Assembly: GCF_004379255.2 (NCBI RefSeq) | Contig: NC_056039.1 | Coordinates: 24,565,883 to 24,629,882, forward strand | Source: Salvia splendens | Lineage: Eukaryota; Streptophyta; Magnoliopsida; Lamiales; Lamiaceae | DNA length: 64,000 nt | Direction of reading: 5' to 3' | Part shown: positions 1 to 10,553 of the stretch, piece after piece | Numbering within the stretch: the stretch's first letter is position 1 | How the letters are laid out: the number at the start of each line of letters is the position of its first letter | The notes under the pieces: generated by a model | Seen by the model: only the letters and a program-made list of their open reading frames with translations | The model's database searches: none | What the model was told of the DNA's origin: nothing | Translations under genes and position numbers: made by a program

Positions 1-42
1 AAGATAGAAATTTTGAAACCTAATGAAAATATGAAAACCCAC

Positions 43-1044
43 CAGAATGTAGAAATCTCCTTGGCGGCCCTTGTAGTGAACCCATGGTACCCCATAGCAT
101 CCATTTAGGGAGCTTAACAGAAATATTACACAACACATGAAAATGAACATCTGAATAAAAAAAAAGAAAAAAATGGAGAGATTCTGAGAACATTCTCAAA
201 CCTTGAACTAAGAACTTACTTGTAGACCTGCCATTCATAAGGAGGGCCGTAATTGCAACCCTTGCTATTTCTGTGTTCAAACTTCAACGCTACCTATACA
301 GAGAAATTTTGGTTTTATTAGACAGTGACAAGATCAATTAGGTAAAAACTTTTAGCAATTATTCATGCCACATGATACCTCGACAGCATCAGGTCCCATT
401 CTTTCACTGCCACCACTTACTCTTCGGCCAACATAAACTTGGCCGAATCCACCCTTACCTAATTTTCTTTCCGTCTTATATATTGGTGAGTTTCCAACTT
501 GAACCTGCGCCAAGTAATACTGGACTCACTAACCAGAGTAAAATTCGAATTCAAAAGATTATTGAGATGCGATATGAATGGTGACTGCAATCTCAAGACA
601 TTGAAAGAACCCCCAATAATCCCAGAGGAAGGGCAGAAACGAGAAGAAGAGGTAGCCAATTACCCTCTCAGGCACTGGAGTTGAACTCGGCTCTTCTTCA
701 ACTCCCATTACTTTATCAGCACTTCCACCTTCCATTGAGACTTCTTTATCTGCTACACCCTCTACTTTATTACAAACTGGATCCCCCGCCCCAACACCAG
801 CTTGCGGAAGAATCTCACAAGGTGGCTCCGGTTCTAAATCTATCAACCTAACCCCCCTGCCTCTACCACCAGCAGTCGGCCTCACGGGTGTTGCTGCAGA
901 AGGACCTTTAGCTACACCACCTGCATTCCCTCTCCCTCTTCCTCTCCTTCTGGTTCTATTCTGAGTAGGCGCAAGAATATTTTCTTCTTGATTAGCAGGT
1001 TGGAGATCACCAAGCCGTTTTGATCTCCGTGCTCTGCGTAGCAT
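43..1044 (-). CDS. MUT9-like (CK1-related) protein kinase, 5' exons, partial at the window edge
   Basis: Four exons read on the minus strand: 1044-664 (127 codons), 504-379 (42 codons), 293-220 and 112-43. All introns are GT..AG and the phases join cleanly. Exon 1 is the basic, Gly/Arg-rich N-terminus with [11 protein letters not shown] near its start and TPVPERV at its end. Exon 2 has the glycine-rich ATP loop [11 protein letters not shown]. Exon 3 has VALKFEHR, including the expected ATP-binding lysine. Exon 4 holds [20 protein letters not shown]. This layout matches the plant MLK/PPK kinases, which in Arabidopsis are nuclear and phosphorylate histones and light-signalling proteins; that role is family knowledge. 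The start at 1044 is chosen because it is the first in-frame ATG before the conserved ARRSKR block; the in-frame GTG two codons upstream is not an ATG. The remaining kinase domain lies left of position 1. Confidence 0.9.
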
Positions 1045-1054
1045 CGTCACCCAT
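1007..1054 (-). other. Upstream ORF overlapping the kinase start codon
   Basis: An ATG at 1054-1052 opens a 15-codon reading frame in another frame, ending in TGA at 1009-1007, so it overlaps the main ATG (1044). If this stretch is in the mRNA, scanning ribosomes meet it first. The 5' leader may contain an intron (donor-like GAG|GTACGA near 1408, pyrimidine-rich acceptor region near 1090-1110), but this cannot be confirmed from sequence alone. Confidence 0.4.
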
Positions 1055-1566
1055 GCAAATCAGCTCCAGCTCACTTCTGTGCAGAATCTTCAGTCAACCT
1101 TTAGAAGGGGGAAAAGGCAAAGTCTTCAGCCAACAAACTCTCTATCACGGGAGAAATTCCAATTTATAACCACAATGAGTCAAAATGTGCAAAATATCAA
1201 AAAGACAGCAAATTTTCACACCATTTAACAGTTATGTATACGCTCAATAGCCAATAGCCAATGCAACAACAAAAAACAGAGATAAACAAGCCTATAAAAA
1301 AACACTATATCAGTCATCTCACTGTAAGTTCATCGACAATCAAGGAAGATTAAACAGTTCATTTCCATCGAATATAAGCAGTTACAAAAGGGCAACAGAT
1401 CGTACCTCATAAACAGCAATAACTGGATGATCGGAGATAGAAATTTCAATTTAATTAAGCGATCAAAACCAGATCTTCAGCACAACAAATTCGTTATACC
1501 TAAAAAAGTAATTACCCTTTAAAATTGGGAAACCAGATAAAGATGGAGTATTGTTGAGAATCGTAA

Positions 1567-1575
1567 GATATATAG
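1567..1575 (-). promoter_or_regulatory. Candidate TATA box of the kinase gene
   Basis: The minus strand reads CTATATATC here, about 525 bp upstream of the kinase ATG. A pyrimidine/CA-rich stretch lies about 25-35 bp downstream, where a start site would be expected. A long 5' leader with an intron would explain the distance. Assigned from motif and position only. Confidence 0.4.
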
Positions 1576-2827
1576 AGAGTGAGGGATGGCGTTGCAAGGC
1601 GTGGATATCGAAGAATTGGAGAGAAGAAATTAGGGAAAATCGTTGTGTATTGTATTTGTATATTTGTATTGGTGTATAGCAGCTCTAGAATCTATGGCTC
1701 TACACACATCTTCTACAAACCTTGGTTAGTGTATTTAATTTTGTATTGTATTCATCTAATTATCATCTAATTCTATCGTTTGCCATTTCAATGGGAATAA
1801 TTATGGAAACAAAATTAAGGCCATTAGTTAATAACAAATCTGAAGACTTCAATTCGATTTAGTATATGGTAATGTGTTGAAAATTTGAAAATTATGAATC
1901 AAATTTGAGGAGGTGAGTGATTATGGAGACCGGAATAGTTGAGCGATTCAATTTCAATTGATTACAACTAAAATGCTTACTCACCAAGTATTAGAGAAAA
2001 ATGATAAATGTATTTTATAAATAAATACCTATAATATTACCAATATAAAAGATGAAATAGAAGAAATTATTAAGCCAGATCCATACGATATGTCTGGGAG
2101 TAACGTCAAGCTATTGATTTTGCGTCTGCGATGCTGACGATTGTTACTATGTCGACCTGATTTTACTGTATTACGACAGGTTTATGCGGACCCTAAGTAG
2201 GTCATCCTTTTCACTTGCCCATGTTAATTTAGTTGTGATCTAATTTAAGTTAACTCGCTCAAATTCCCGCTAGTTGGCAAGTTTAATTTTCGCAAGTACC
2301 TAACCCTAATACTAAAGTGTGGTTGCATGTCAACTAGTGCGCACGTTCCTTCAAGTTCACATCACTGTTCCTTCTTGGATCAACATCTGCACTTACAATG
2401 TACTAATCTATAGTATCTTGGGAAGATTCAAATCTATTAATCTTGTTGATAAGTAGAACGTGTGCATACGACACACGTGGATAAAAACAAAATTCTGATT
2501 TTCAGTAACCATGTATTCAAAATTGTGAGACTAACTAATTTCATGTCCCTGGAATTTCCTTATTTTTCTGATTATCTCATCAGTTTATTCGCTTTTTTTT
2601 ATTAGTTACTTAATTTTATTTTACATTTTGGATAAGTAAACTCAAAACCCTATTTTTGCAAATAGCATATAACACTTGACAATGATAAATAGTTTGCATT
2701 TTTTTCTGCATGGATCTGATACCGTTGTATACCTACATTTGGTTTTAGTACTAATAAATTGTGCATCATTGGTACTTACTTCTTGCAATTTAAACCAAGT
2801 AAAAGATCTCAATAATTATTTTTTTCT
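1576..2827. other. Intergenic AT-rich region, nothing recognised
   Basis: Both strands were read. Only short chance ORFs occur (for example a 63-codon frame at 1579-1770 with no recognisable domain). There is no repeat structure, RNA gene or conserved motif that I can name. It lies upstream of the kinase gene and may hold its distal promoter. Confidence 0.6.
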
Positions 2828-3480
2828 AAATTTATATAAGTAACATTGAGCACATGATGTTGGACATAACGTTTCTTTGATTTGTTAATATGTGTAGGTT
2901 TCTCATAACTCGACACCATGTCATATCGGGTTGCAGTGATCATCATACAAGATAAATTTATATAAGTAACATTGAGCACATGGTGTTGGACATAACGTTT
3001 CTTTGATTTGTGAATATGTGTGGTATTCTCATAACTCGATACCATGTCATATCGGATTGCAGTGATCATCAATCATACAAGAAAATTCAGTATTGTTACT
3101 TTTATAGGATCGCATCTAGGTTTTCCGGAGTTTTATTGTCCCCAATAGATGTTATGATCAAGGTTTTACCGTACAAAAACCTAGCTAGTTAGAATTCATT
3201 TTCCGTACAACAAATAAAGGTTATTAGAAGTCTTAATACTCTTTTGAAAAATAAATTAATCAAATTAAGTTGGTCACCAAACTTAATTAATTAATGGACA
3301 TTAAATATCTTAAATACGGAAAATAAATTTTAAAAAAAATGAGCTCAAATTATATAATTTGGATTTGGAATGTTGATTTAATATTAATCACGAAAGTGAC
3401 ATGAATTCATAATAATCACGATAATGACTTCAATTACTTTGTTCGATTCAAATTCAATAATGTTTCCAGCTGCTTGACAA
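2800..3480 (+). mobile_element. Decayed LTR-like relic related to the A/B/C family
   Basis: The order of landmarks matches solo LTR A. There is a 'gcattgag' block, a 'cataac...gtgatcat' block, then 'aaacctagctagtta', the AATTAATTAATGGA palindromic stretch, 'taaataaggaaataaatt' and 'ttggatttggaatg'. In LTR A these follow at about 5150-5560. Base identity is low, so this is an old or distant family member. No clear ends or target duplication were found. Confidence 0.5.
2828..3083. repeat. Tandem duplication, period about 126 bp, two units
   Basis: The block starting AAATTTATATAAGTAACATT at 2828 repeats from 2954 with few changes. It contains GTTGGACATAACG and CATGTCATATCGG, and each unit ends in a CAGTGATCATC segment. 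The unit resembles part of the A/B/C LTR family further right, where a 'cataac..gggta-gtggtgatcat' stretch lies in the same context. It is therefore probably a local duplication inside an old LTR. Confidence 0.75.
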
Positions 3481-3488
3481 ATAATGTA

Positions 3489-3699
3489 CTTCCTTCGTCA
3501 CACTCAAGATGTTCATCTTTCCTTTTTAGTTTGTCTCACTCAAGATGTTCACTTTCTATATTTGAAAATAAATATCTCTCTCTCATCTCTCCTCATTAAA
3601 AATATTCAACTATATTCTTCTCTCCACTTATTTCAACTAACAACTCATAAAATATCGTGCCACTCAAAAATGTGGAAATCTTAAGTGAGACGGAGGGAG
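3489..3699. mobile_element. Stowaway-type MITE (Tc1/mariner-like), TA target site
   Basis: The left end reads CTTCCTTCGTCACACTC and the right end GTGAGACGGAGGGAG, which are imperfect terminal inverted repeats of the CTCCCTCCGT Stowaway class. A TA dinucleotide flanks both ends (3487-3488 and 3700-3701), as expected for this superfamily. At 211 bp it is too short to encode a transposase. A second internal copy of the 'cactcaagatgttca' motif lies next to the left terminus. Confidence 0.8.
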
Positions 3700-3701
3700 T
3701 A

Positions 3702-4445
3702 TGTATGAACTAATGGTACGTGGAGGAATTGAGAGAAGATCCACATATTAGATCGGAATTGATAACCCTATAGTAAATATCCCTAAAAGGATTAACCTAA
3801 GAGTGAGGGTTGTTTAAAGGTCTTAGGAATTGTTTGGAGTTACATGCTTTTGATTGATAACTTTAAGCTATGTAATCTACTTTCTCCACTAATTGTGAAT
3901 AATTGTGTGATTTTCTCTAATAACTATGTTGCTGTGAGATTGGATGATAAATTGTTAATTAATAACTATAGTTATGAAATCAATATCTCCGGAATTCTCT
4001 TTTTCACCTTATTTGTATTATTTCCTTTTGATTTTATTTTTTCTTTTTATTTGTTTAACCATAGTTAATATATCAAAACCCTATGTTTTCAAAAAGTAAA
4101 TGACGCTCTCATTATATAATAAACAATTTGTAATCTTATTCTTCATGTTCACTATCTCGATACTGATTTTAGCTATACTATTTTTTCATTGTTCACTTGC
4201 AGTTAGTTATAATGCTAATAAAAACAATATGCATAAGAGAAATACATGCAAGGAAAATAATGCGATAGTTCCACCCCTAGCAGAAGATAGAATTTGATCC
4301 AGTGGCGAAGTCAGGATTTAATGATGGGGAGCCCAAGTCACTGTTAATAATTATAGGGTTCATTCAGTGTTGGTGACATGCAATGGCTTGAAATAGTATT
4401 TAATAATTTCAATTTTTATGTAAGTTTAATATAGATAGAAACAAT
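3702..4445. other. AT-rich intergenic stretch with a possible hAT-like terminus
   Basis: The ORFs at 3844-4068 and 4100-4297 are hydrophobic, AT-driven frames without domains, and I do not call them genes. Near 4300 the sequence CAGTGGCGAAGTCAGGATTT resembles the CAGTGGCGGAGCCAGG-type ends of plant non-autonomous DNA transposons. No matching opposite end was found, so it is only noted. Confidence 0.35.
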
Positions 4446-6459
4446 TGTTAGAAATAATGGGATAAAGATTCCCAAGCAGTGTACATGCGGTACTCTAATT
4501 ATTATAATCGGAAGAAAAATAACAACAATAAGTGGAATGGAAATTACAATGGAAAAAATAAAATAAACCAAACTATAAGTCGAGTCGAGGAAAGCCCTAT
4601 TTCCGCAAAACAAATTACGCCCCGGCTAGTGCTCACGGAATGGCGTATTCCCCCAAAGATAAATCGACTTCCTCCTAGCGTGTAGAAGCACCTCAAACCT
4701 GTTAGGGTTTTATATACTAGAAATCACCTTTCGAGTGATTGGATACTGTAAAACTCTAATGGTTATTTTCCAATAAATGCAACTGATTATTTTTGTCATA
4801 ATGTTGTTATGTTTTACATTTAATGGTTGTTTATTGCATATTTAAATGTATGAGCAAACGTAACAAAGTCTAAGTCTTTGTTTTAGTAGACCGGTTGTGG
4901 GCGTCGTCCAATTTAAGGTAACACGGTCAGTTCTAAACAAAGAAAAATAAGAATTTCACAACCTAGATAGGCCTAGACTACCTATCGCGAAAGGTTGCAA
5001 TGTCAGTCCGATTATTTCTAAACCTTATTGAAATAAGATGACGTTGGTGTGGTATAGCACTGAATGGATCTAATAGCAAGACGAGTCTTTATGCTATCTA
5101 CTGAAAGACGAGGTCTTGAGAATTAATTTCTTAATCAATGTACGTTAGCATTGAGCATACGATATTGAGTATCCACTACTTTGACTTACCAAAGGTGCGG
5201 GTTTTTCGTAACCCAACGATCCAGGTATATTGGGTAGTGGTGATCATTATCTAGAGGAGCTAGGATTGCTATTATGTTGAAACGTGCGTGAGGAGAGTCT
5301 CGTTTGATAACATCCACAAGAGGAGCTCGAAACGAGGTTTTATTATTCGGAACCTAGCTAGTTGGAGTTTGATTACTCTATGAATAATAAATAAGAGTTT
5401 CTTGCTAAGTCCACTCTTGGAATTCGAAATATGTTAATTAATTAAGTCTATAGCAGACATTAATTAATTAATGGATGTTTCCATCTTAAGCGCGGGAAAT
5501 AAATCAAATACAATTAAAGGAAACCCGGAATACTTGTAATTTCGGATTTGGAAGGCAGTGCAATATTACTTCTGTAGTGGCTGCTCGTAATATTCCAATA
5601 TAAGCTTATATTAAATTATGGGTTCAATTTAATTAGTAAAAAGCTAATTGGGTGAGGCCTGTTCCAGATTCTTCCTTAGATCCCTGACTGGGCCCAATAT
5701 GTGACTTATATAAATAGGAGAATAAAGGAGACAGAAAACATAACAATTATTTGTTAAAAATTTTCGTCCCCCCTCTAAGAGAGATCTCGAAAATTGTGCC
5801 TCCTCCGTGAGCAGTTTCTGTCTTTCATTATTCGAGTCCTAGTACGTTGGTGAGATTTGCCCACACAAATATCAGCGTATAGTCCGGGACACCAGTCAGA
5901 AGATCCGAGGTCTTGTATTGAAGATCTTCACGTGGAGACGGAGCAAGCCATCATCGATTCTTGATTGAATCAACGAGGTAAATTGGTTAATTCCGTAGTA
6001 AGCATGTTTTAGGAATTTTATGTGCTAAAGCATGTTTTAATTCAAGTTATGAGCATGATACATGTGATAATTACGCGAATAGATTTTGTCTAAATAATCT
6101 GCTAAATAGATCAAATTCATGTGATCCGTTTTGAACGCACGCTTCCGCTGCCAGCCCCTTCAAAACCTACTAGGCACCGGCGAACTTGATGGAGTTCTAA
6201 GAATCAAGCTAGACAATGCTCCTAGGAAGCACACTATGATGTAGAGATCTTGAGAGAAGAGAGAATGATTTTTGTTGGTGTGTTTCTCATCTCTCAAACC
6301 CACCAATTTATAGGATAGGAGAGACCACTTGAAAATTCTTGGCATTAAGGATCCCTATAAACCACTCGGAGGTTACCTTAAGTTGAAAAGCCAAAACACT
6401 TAGAAAGTGAAAGGCTTTGGACCCTTCTAATTTCTCACATTTTCCACATGTTTCCAACA
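4446..6459 (-). mobile_element. 3' LTR of copia element D (split by solo LTR A)
   Basis: On the minus strand it starts TGTTGGAAACATGTGG at 6459 and ends TTATTTCTAACA at 4446, giving the TG..CA ends of an LTR. Removing solo LTR A and one target duplication leaves about 545 bp. A TATA-like CCTATAAATTGG lies near 6310. The purine-rich stretch AATGTGGGGAT just outside 6459 is a typical copia polypurine tract, so this is the 3' LTR. Confidence 0.8.
4700..6162 (+). mobile_element. Solo LTR A
   Basis: It starts TGTTAGGGTTTTATATAC and ends GCCAGCCCCTTCA, with a perfect 5-bp target duplication AAACC at 4695-4699 and 6163-6167. Length is 1463 bp with no internal domain, so it is a solo LTR left by LTR-LTR recombination. 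The promoter TATATAAAT is at 5707-5715. It is the same family as B (43407-44948) and C (63200 to the end). The superfamily is not proven; TGTTrG..CA ends lean towards copia. Confidence 0.88.
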
Positions 6460-6472
6460 ATCCCCACATTGG
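6460..6472 (-). promoter_or_regulatory. Polypurine tract of copia element D
   Basis: The minus strand reads CCAATGTGGGGAT directly before the LTR start TGTTGG. This is the plus-strand DNA priming site expected next to a 3' LTR. Confidence 0.7.
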
Positions 6473-7039
6473 TTAGAGCACTGCAAGCTCAAACCAACAT
6501 AAGAAACGTATACATGCATGCAGACTCTTTGCTCAATTCTCGAGAAACAATATTGCATTTGGAATAGTAGCTAGGGGCTTTGAACTTTCCATAGTCAACA
6601 CTATCGGGCATACCGGCGGCCTGGTGGACGTGATGCCTTGAACCATTCCTCCATGGTGTATACCGAGACAATAATATTGACACAATATTATTTACAAACT
6701 CATCAGTTCTCACGTTTTGTCCTTTACTGGCCATGGAACACCACTTTGGATTCATAAGTGATTCACAAGTTGAAGCGGCCCACACTTCTTCACTTACATA
6801 GGTGATTCTTTTACAGGTATCCTGCCATACCTACCTCCTTGAAGTTTCTAAGAATCATTAACAGTCAAAATTTAGCTTCTTACCACATGCAAGTTACAAC
6901 ACTCATTGCTTTCTAAAGAATGGGCGAAGATTAAAAATCTTCCGAGTGTTACAACTAGAGTCATATAACTTCGTTTTCCCATTGAACCAAGCCCATGGGA
7001 TCTCCAATCGTATGGTTGGGTTATTACTATAATCATCTT
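6473..7039 (-). other. Post-pol region of copia element D
   Basis: Sequence between the end of pol (7040) and the polypurine tract. A 98-codon open frame (6785-6489) has no domain I recognise. The region is probably the 3' untranslated part of the element. Confidence 0.55.
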
Positions 7040-7092
7040 TTAAGATGTGGTTTTCAGTCTCATTTCTTTTAGCAATTTATGCATTTGATCAC
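7040..7092 (-). pseudogene. C-terminal codons of copia D RNase H
   Basis: After the target duplication GTGAT the minus strand continues the RNase H frame with QMHKLLKEMRLK and ends in TAA at 7042-7040. This is the usual C-terminal pattern of plant copia polyproteins. The piece is separated from the rest of pol (40612 and above) by solo LTR E and its nested contents. Confidence 0.8.
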
Positions 7093-7979
7093 TGATGAAC
7101 TAGCTCGCAGGCTTGCAGTTGTCGTGTTAAGCAAGGATGTATCCTACTGATCAGGATAGAAACCCCGGCTAAGCCTGAACCTGGCATCAAAGAAATTCCT
7201 CAACCCACTTCTATTGGCTAGTATAGTGGTCCCAAACTTGGATGTGGATGTTGTCTTCTTCAACTTGTATGAACACAAATCAAACAAACTCAGATTCCAT
7301 AGATGAGATTACAGATCAACAACTTCACAATTCAGATCTACGATTTAACACACTAAAATTCGAAGATTAAACGAGTGAAATCAAGAACTACATATACTGG
7401 ACGACATGCAAGGTGAAAAAATACCGTAAACTCAGATTTCGCACTTAATCACTTCAGAAACTAAATCTAAACAACTACTAAATTAACAATCACAGATCGA
7501 GCAACTCCAAATGAAATCATGCTTTCAACGCTGAAATTACCGCAACAACTAGATCTAAGCTACCTAGGCAGAATGAAGCAGATTCAAACCGAAAGAGATG
7601 CATAAAAACAACTTCATTGCAGAGAACGTTTGGGTCACAACAAAATACTTCAAAAGCTAACAAGTACCGAAAATGCAACAGATCCAATGTAAGGAAACAA
7701 GTAAAGATTAACTAGGAAAGCGAATAAAGATTATTTTGCCACTCCGGGTGATGAAACTGCTACGACTACGGAATAAACTGGCTGGAACGATGGAAGGAAA
7801 ATCTCTGGCGGACTGATGGAACTTCAGGTGACCATGGTTGTGGCGAGGAATGAGAAGATCTTGGATTATGCTGAAGGAACTGATCTACCGAGAGAGAATA
7901 TTCTAACTAAGTGGGAATGTCAATTTTCCGATCATGATCTTTTTCTCTCAAAGTGGCTTCCTTTTATAGGGAGGTCTGC
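7093..7979 (-). mobile_element. Solo LTR E, 3' part (split by element F)
   Basis: The LTR ends GTTCATCA at 7093. Its other part lies at 40336-40611 and begins TGATAAGTTGC. A 5-bp duplication ATCAC flanks both outer ends (7088-7092 and 40612-40616), so the two parts are one solo LTR of about 1.16 kb. It has CCTATAAAAGG near 7970 and the 'CTATACTAgccaa...gggttgagga' block shared with the Athila-type LTRs F, G and H. I therefore assign it as a distant Athila-type LTR. Confidence 0.8.
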
Positions 7980-9565
7980 TGAAGTGGGGCTTGTGTGTTG
8001 TGTGTAAATGCGATGCGCTATGCTTTTGGTATTATGCTAGGTCGAGATGCCAAGTCCTATGAATCCACTAGATCACTTGGTCTAGGAACTCAAGAGAACA
8101 CGAAATGCTCTGTCGTTGGGCACACTACACTCCCCTTCAAAGATCCCTCAACCCGAATACTATGATTTAGTATAGAGAAGCAGGGGTCGATCCCAAGAAG
8201 ATGGACACGTAAGAAAGCATTTAGAAACTCTGGACAAGGGCGACTGCTGCCACGCAAACTGTGTTGAGGTTTAACTATGACTAGACCTAGGCAAGAAATG
8301 TAAACACTAGACCTAGGAAACTGTAAACATGCTGAGATCAAACATCATCAAGACTACGAGATATTAAATTTACTTCCTAGATCGTGTAAATGGTTACTTA
8401 ATAAAAGCAGACAGAAAGCATATAACAGCGGGGACCATAATTCCAAAATTAGTAAGTACGGCAGAAAAGCTGCAAATAACAAACTGAAACTTTAACTAAC
8501 AACGACATGCATTCTTTTAACTGAATCAAACACGCAGATGGAGAAAACAGAGCACGTACCTAGATTCGAACAGAATATAAAAGTTGGGTCGTCGGAAACT
8601 TTCAACAAACTGGAAATAACAATAATCTACATTCACTAGACGGAATGAAATGAAAACACGAAGGCTAGGCATAAATTTAAACCAACTCTGCTCGGATTCA
8701 CGTCGGATGCTTAATCCACTCCGGATCCAAGCGATCCAAACCAAACAACAACCTCAATCAACTCCATAACTTCCGATCTAACAGATCTAAACCGATCAAC
8801 ACCGAATTCAAACGATTCCACTCAACTCAGCTACAATACCAAATTCAAACCTCCGATTCAACCACCAACAAACTCTGATCAACCCGATCCAACCATTACT
8901 CTGCACAGATTCAGAGAACAATTATGAAACGCATCCAACACAAGTAAACTAACCCAAACTCCAGAAAATCACAGAAGTGAAATCAGAAATCAACATCAAC
9001 GACATGACAAAAAATTAAACTTGCATTAAACACAGAAATATTTGGTAAAAACAGAGGGCCGAGCTCCAAACAGCGAAGCTCGGTGAAATCCACAAAATAC
9101 GAGAAAGTAAAATGGAACTTGTTTCTTCGCCCTCGACAGGACGGTGTTACAACCCAACTGAAATACGAGAAAGCGAAAAGTGAACCCAAAACGTAAACCA
9201 CCCCAATTTCCCTCTAAGAACCCAAGTGTATAAAAGAAAAGTGAGCTACGAGCCACAGACTGTTAATGAGGCCTCCACCGAGAAGGTCCCTCCAGAATGC
9301 ATTCTTCGTGCTTTATATAGGCGTGGACTTAATCTTCTAGAACCTTCGTAGAAATCTCCATTCTACCCTTCGGCTCCTAGATTTCCTCCGTCTTGCAATT
9401 TCCTTCATAATGCTCACTTCTTCGCCAGTTTCGTCGGACATGTGATTGTCCTTTTCTTTTCCTGGACCTGGCGAAACTCTTCAACACACCTGGCTTAAAA
9501 CGTGTGTTAGACCCAGTAATCCTCGAATTTATCCCCTAGACCTATGCATGAAATTAGCCTTATCA
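7980..9565 (-). mobile_element. 3' LTR of element F
   Basis: On the minus strand it begins TGATAAGGCTAATTTCATGC at 9565 and ends CCCCACTTCA at 7980 (1586 bp). It matches the 5' LTR (38747-40330) along its length. A TATA-like sequence lies near 9315 (CTATATAAAGCACG) and the U5 hairpin described separately lies at 8157-8173. Confidence 0.88.
8157..8173 (-). other. U5 hairpin ATACTA-N5-TAGTAT, F 3' LTR copy
   Basis: A 6-bp stem with a 5-base loop, 177 bp from the LTR 3' end. It follows TGGGATCGACCCC-type sequence and precedes GGGTTGAGGGATC. The same stem with different loops occurs at 21887-21903 and 34182-34198 (G) and at 51676-51692 (H), with a degenerate form at 7208-7224 (E). Confidence 0.65.
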
Positions 9566-10135
9566 AACTGCTCACACTTAAACCATGCTTGTCCTCAAGC
9601 ATAAAAGACAAGAAAAAGAAATAAGGCGAATTTCAATGCACGGTTCCTAAGAACGACTCCACAAACAAAACACAAACAAAGCACCGACTCCTAAACCTAG
9701 ACAACTACAGACTCACAAAAGAAAACAACACACAAAGAAAAACAAAACATAACAGATAAGCATGAACTAGTTTCAACTTTTAGGCGACCGTCCCCACAAG
9801 CTTAAGTTCTATCCGATCGTGTATAGTCTTCAAATCCTTCCCCTTCCCTCTTCTACCTAAACGGTCTGTCAGTTCATCAAGATAGCCTATTGATTCTCCA
9901 GCAGTTAGGTTCGCTCGATCACTCATTCCTCACCAGGGATGTTAGGGTCGAAACGCTCCAAAGTTAAAATTGCACCACTGATGCGTCGGGTTATGAGAGT
10001 TTCTCCTTCCTACTACTCCTTCTCCTTATTGATTTTCTGGGTCAGGTTGCGATTGCTTCCTGCCCTTATTTTTTTTCATCATTTTTTTTCTTCTTTCTTC
10101 TTCTTTTTCTTTTTCTATATATATCCCTTTTTCCC
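9566..10135 (-). other. F region before the 3' LTR
   Basis: Non-coding on both strands. It matches the corresponding stretch of G (about 32330-32875): ACTTGAGGACAAGCATGG next to the LTR, then CTTAAGCTTGTGGGGACGG. The sequence next to the LTR on the minus strand, TTTAAGTGTGAGCAGTT, stands where the polypurine tract should be but is not purely purine. Confidence 0.6.
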
Positions 10136-10252
10136 CTGGACTTCGTCCAGCTTATACCTCCTTTTCCTGGACTTCGTCCAGCTTATACCTCCTTTTCCTG
10201 GACTTCGTCCAGCTTATACCACCAGTTCCTGGACTTCGTCCAGCTTATACCT
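10136..10252 (-). repeat. Four tandem CTGGAC-GAA-GTCCAG hairpin units in F
   Basis: The minus strand repeats GGTATAAGCTGGACGAAGTC-type units (spacing about 29-30 bp). Each contains the perfect hairpin CTGGACGAAGTCCAG: a 6-bp stem with a GAA loop. All four copies keep the complete stem. G has four copies in the same place (32167-32323), the last one degenerate. The function is unknown; the position in the 3' untranslated RNA suggests an RNA structural role. Confidence 0.85.
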
Positions 10253-10553
10253 CCATAACCCATTTTTTCTCCTTTATACTCTACTCCCTAAGCATCAAGT
10301 GGCAGCCCATTTTTACATGTTAGCTCAAAGTGTATAGGCTTATAACTCACATTTATATAGTGGGGCTTCACAACTAGGTCAGCTAAGGCATCCTCTATCG
10401 TCCTTACTTCATTCAGACCGTTTTTAGTTCATTAAGGAAAAATGGATCAAAGTTGACATGTATCCTATCTTCAATCGCCCTCACTAAGGGAATCTTGCCT
10501 TATTATCTTACTAGCTCATGCAACACACAAAAACGCTAGACCTAGAGACTCTA
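10253..10553 (-). other. F 3' non-coding sequence up to solo LTR J
   Basis: No ORF with support. The sequence corresponds to G at about 31880-32160 (GCAAGATAATAAGGCAAG and following). It ends at the target duplication CTCTA of solo LTR J. Confidence 0.6.

Noticed and set aside
2809..3072. 87-codon frame with an internal protein repeat (MMITA.RYDMVSSYE)
   Set aside because: The repeat arises from the 126-bp DNA duplication in a non-coding LTR relic; no family match recognised.
3844..4297. Two hydrophobic short ORFs
   Set aside because: AT-rich chance frames next to a MITE, no start context or similarity I can name.
8983..9256. Repeated 72-76-codon frames in F/G LTR copies (8983-9256, 37618-37891, 39747-40020)
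   Set aside because: Same LTR sequence seen several times; position in U3/R, no domain, and frames differ between copies.
10136..10252. Considered as a CRISPR-like array
   Set aside because: Units are short, only four, in a plant retrotransposon, with similar spacers; it is a hairpin repeat of the element's RNA.
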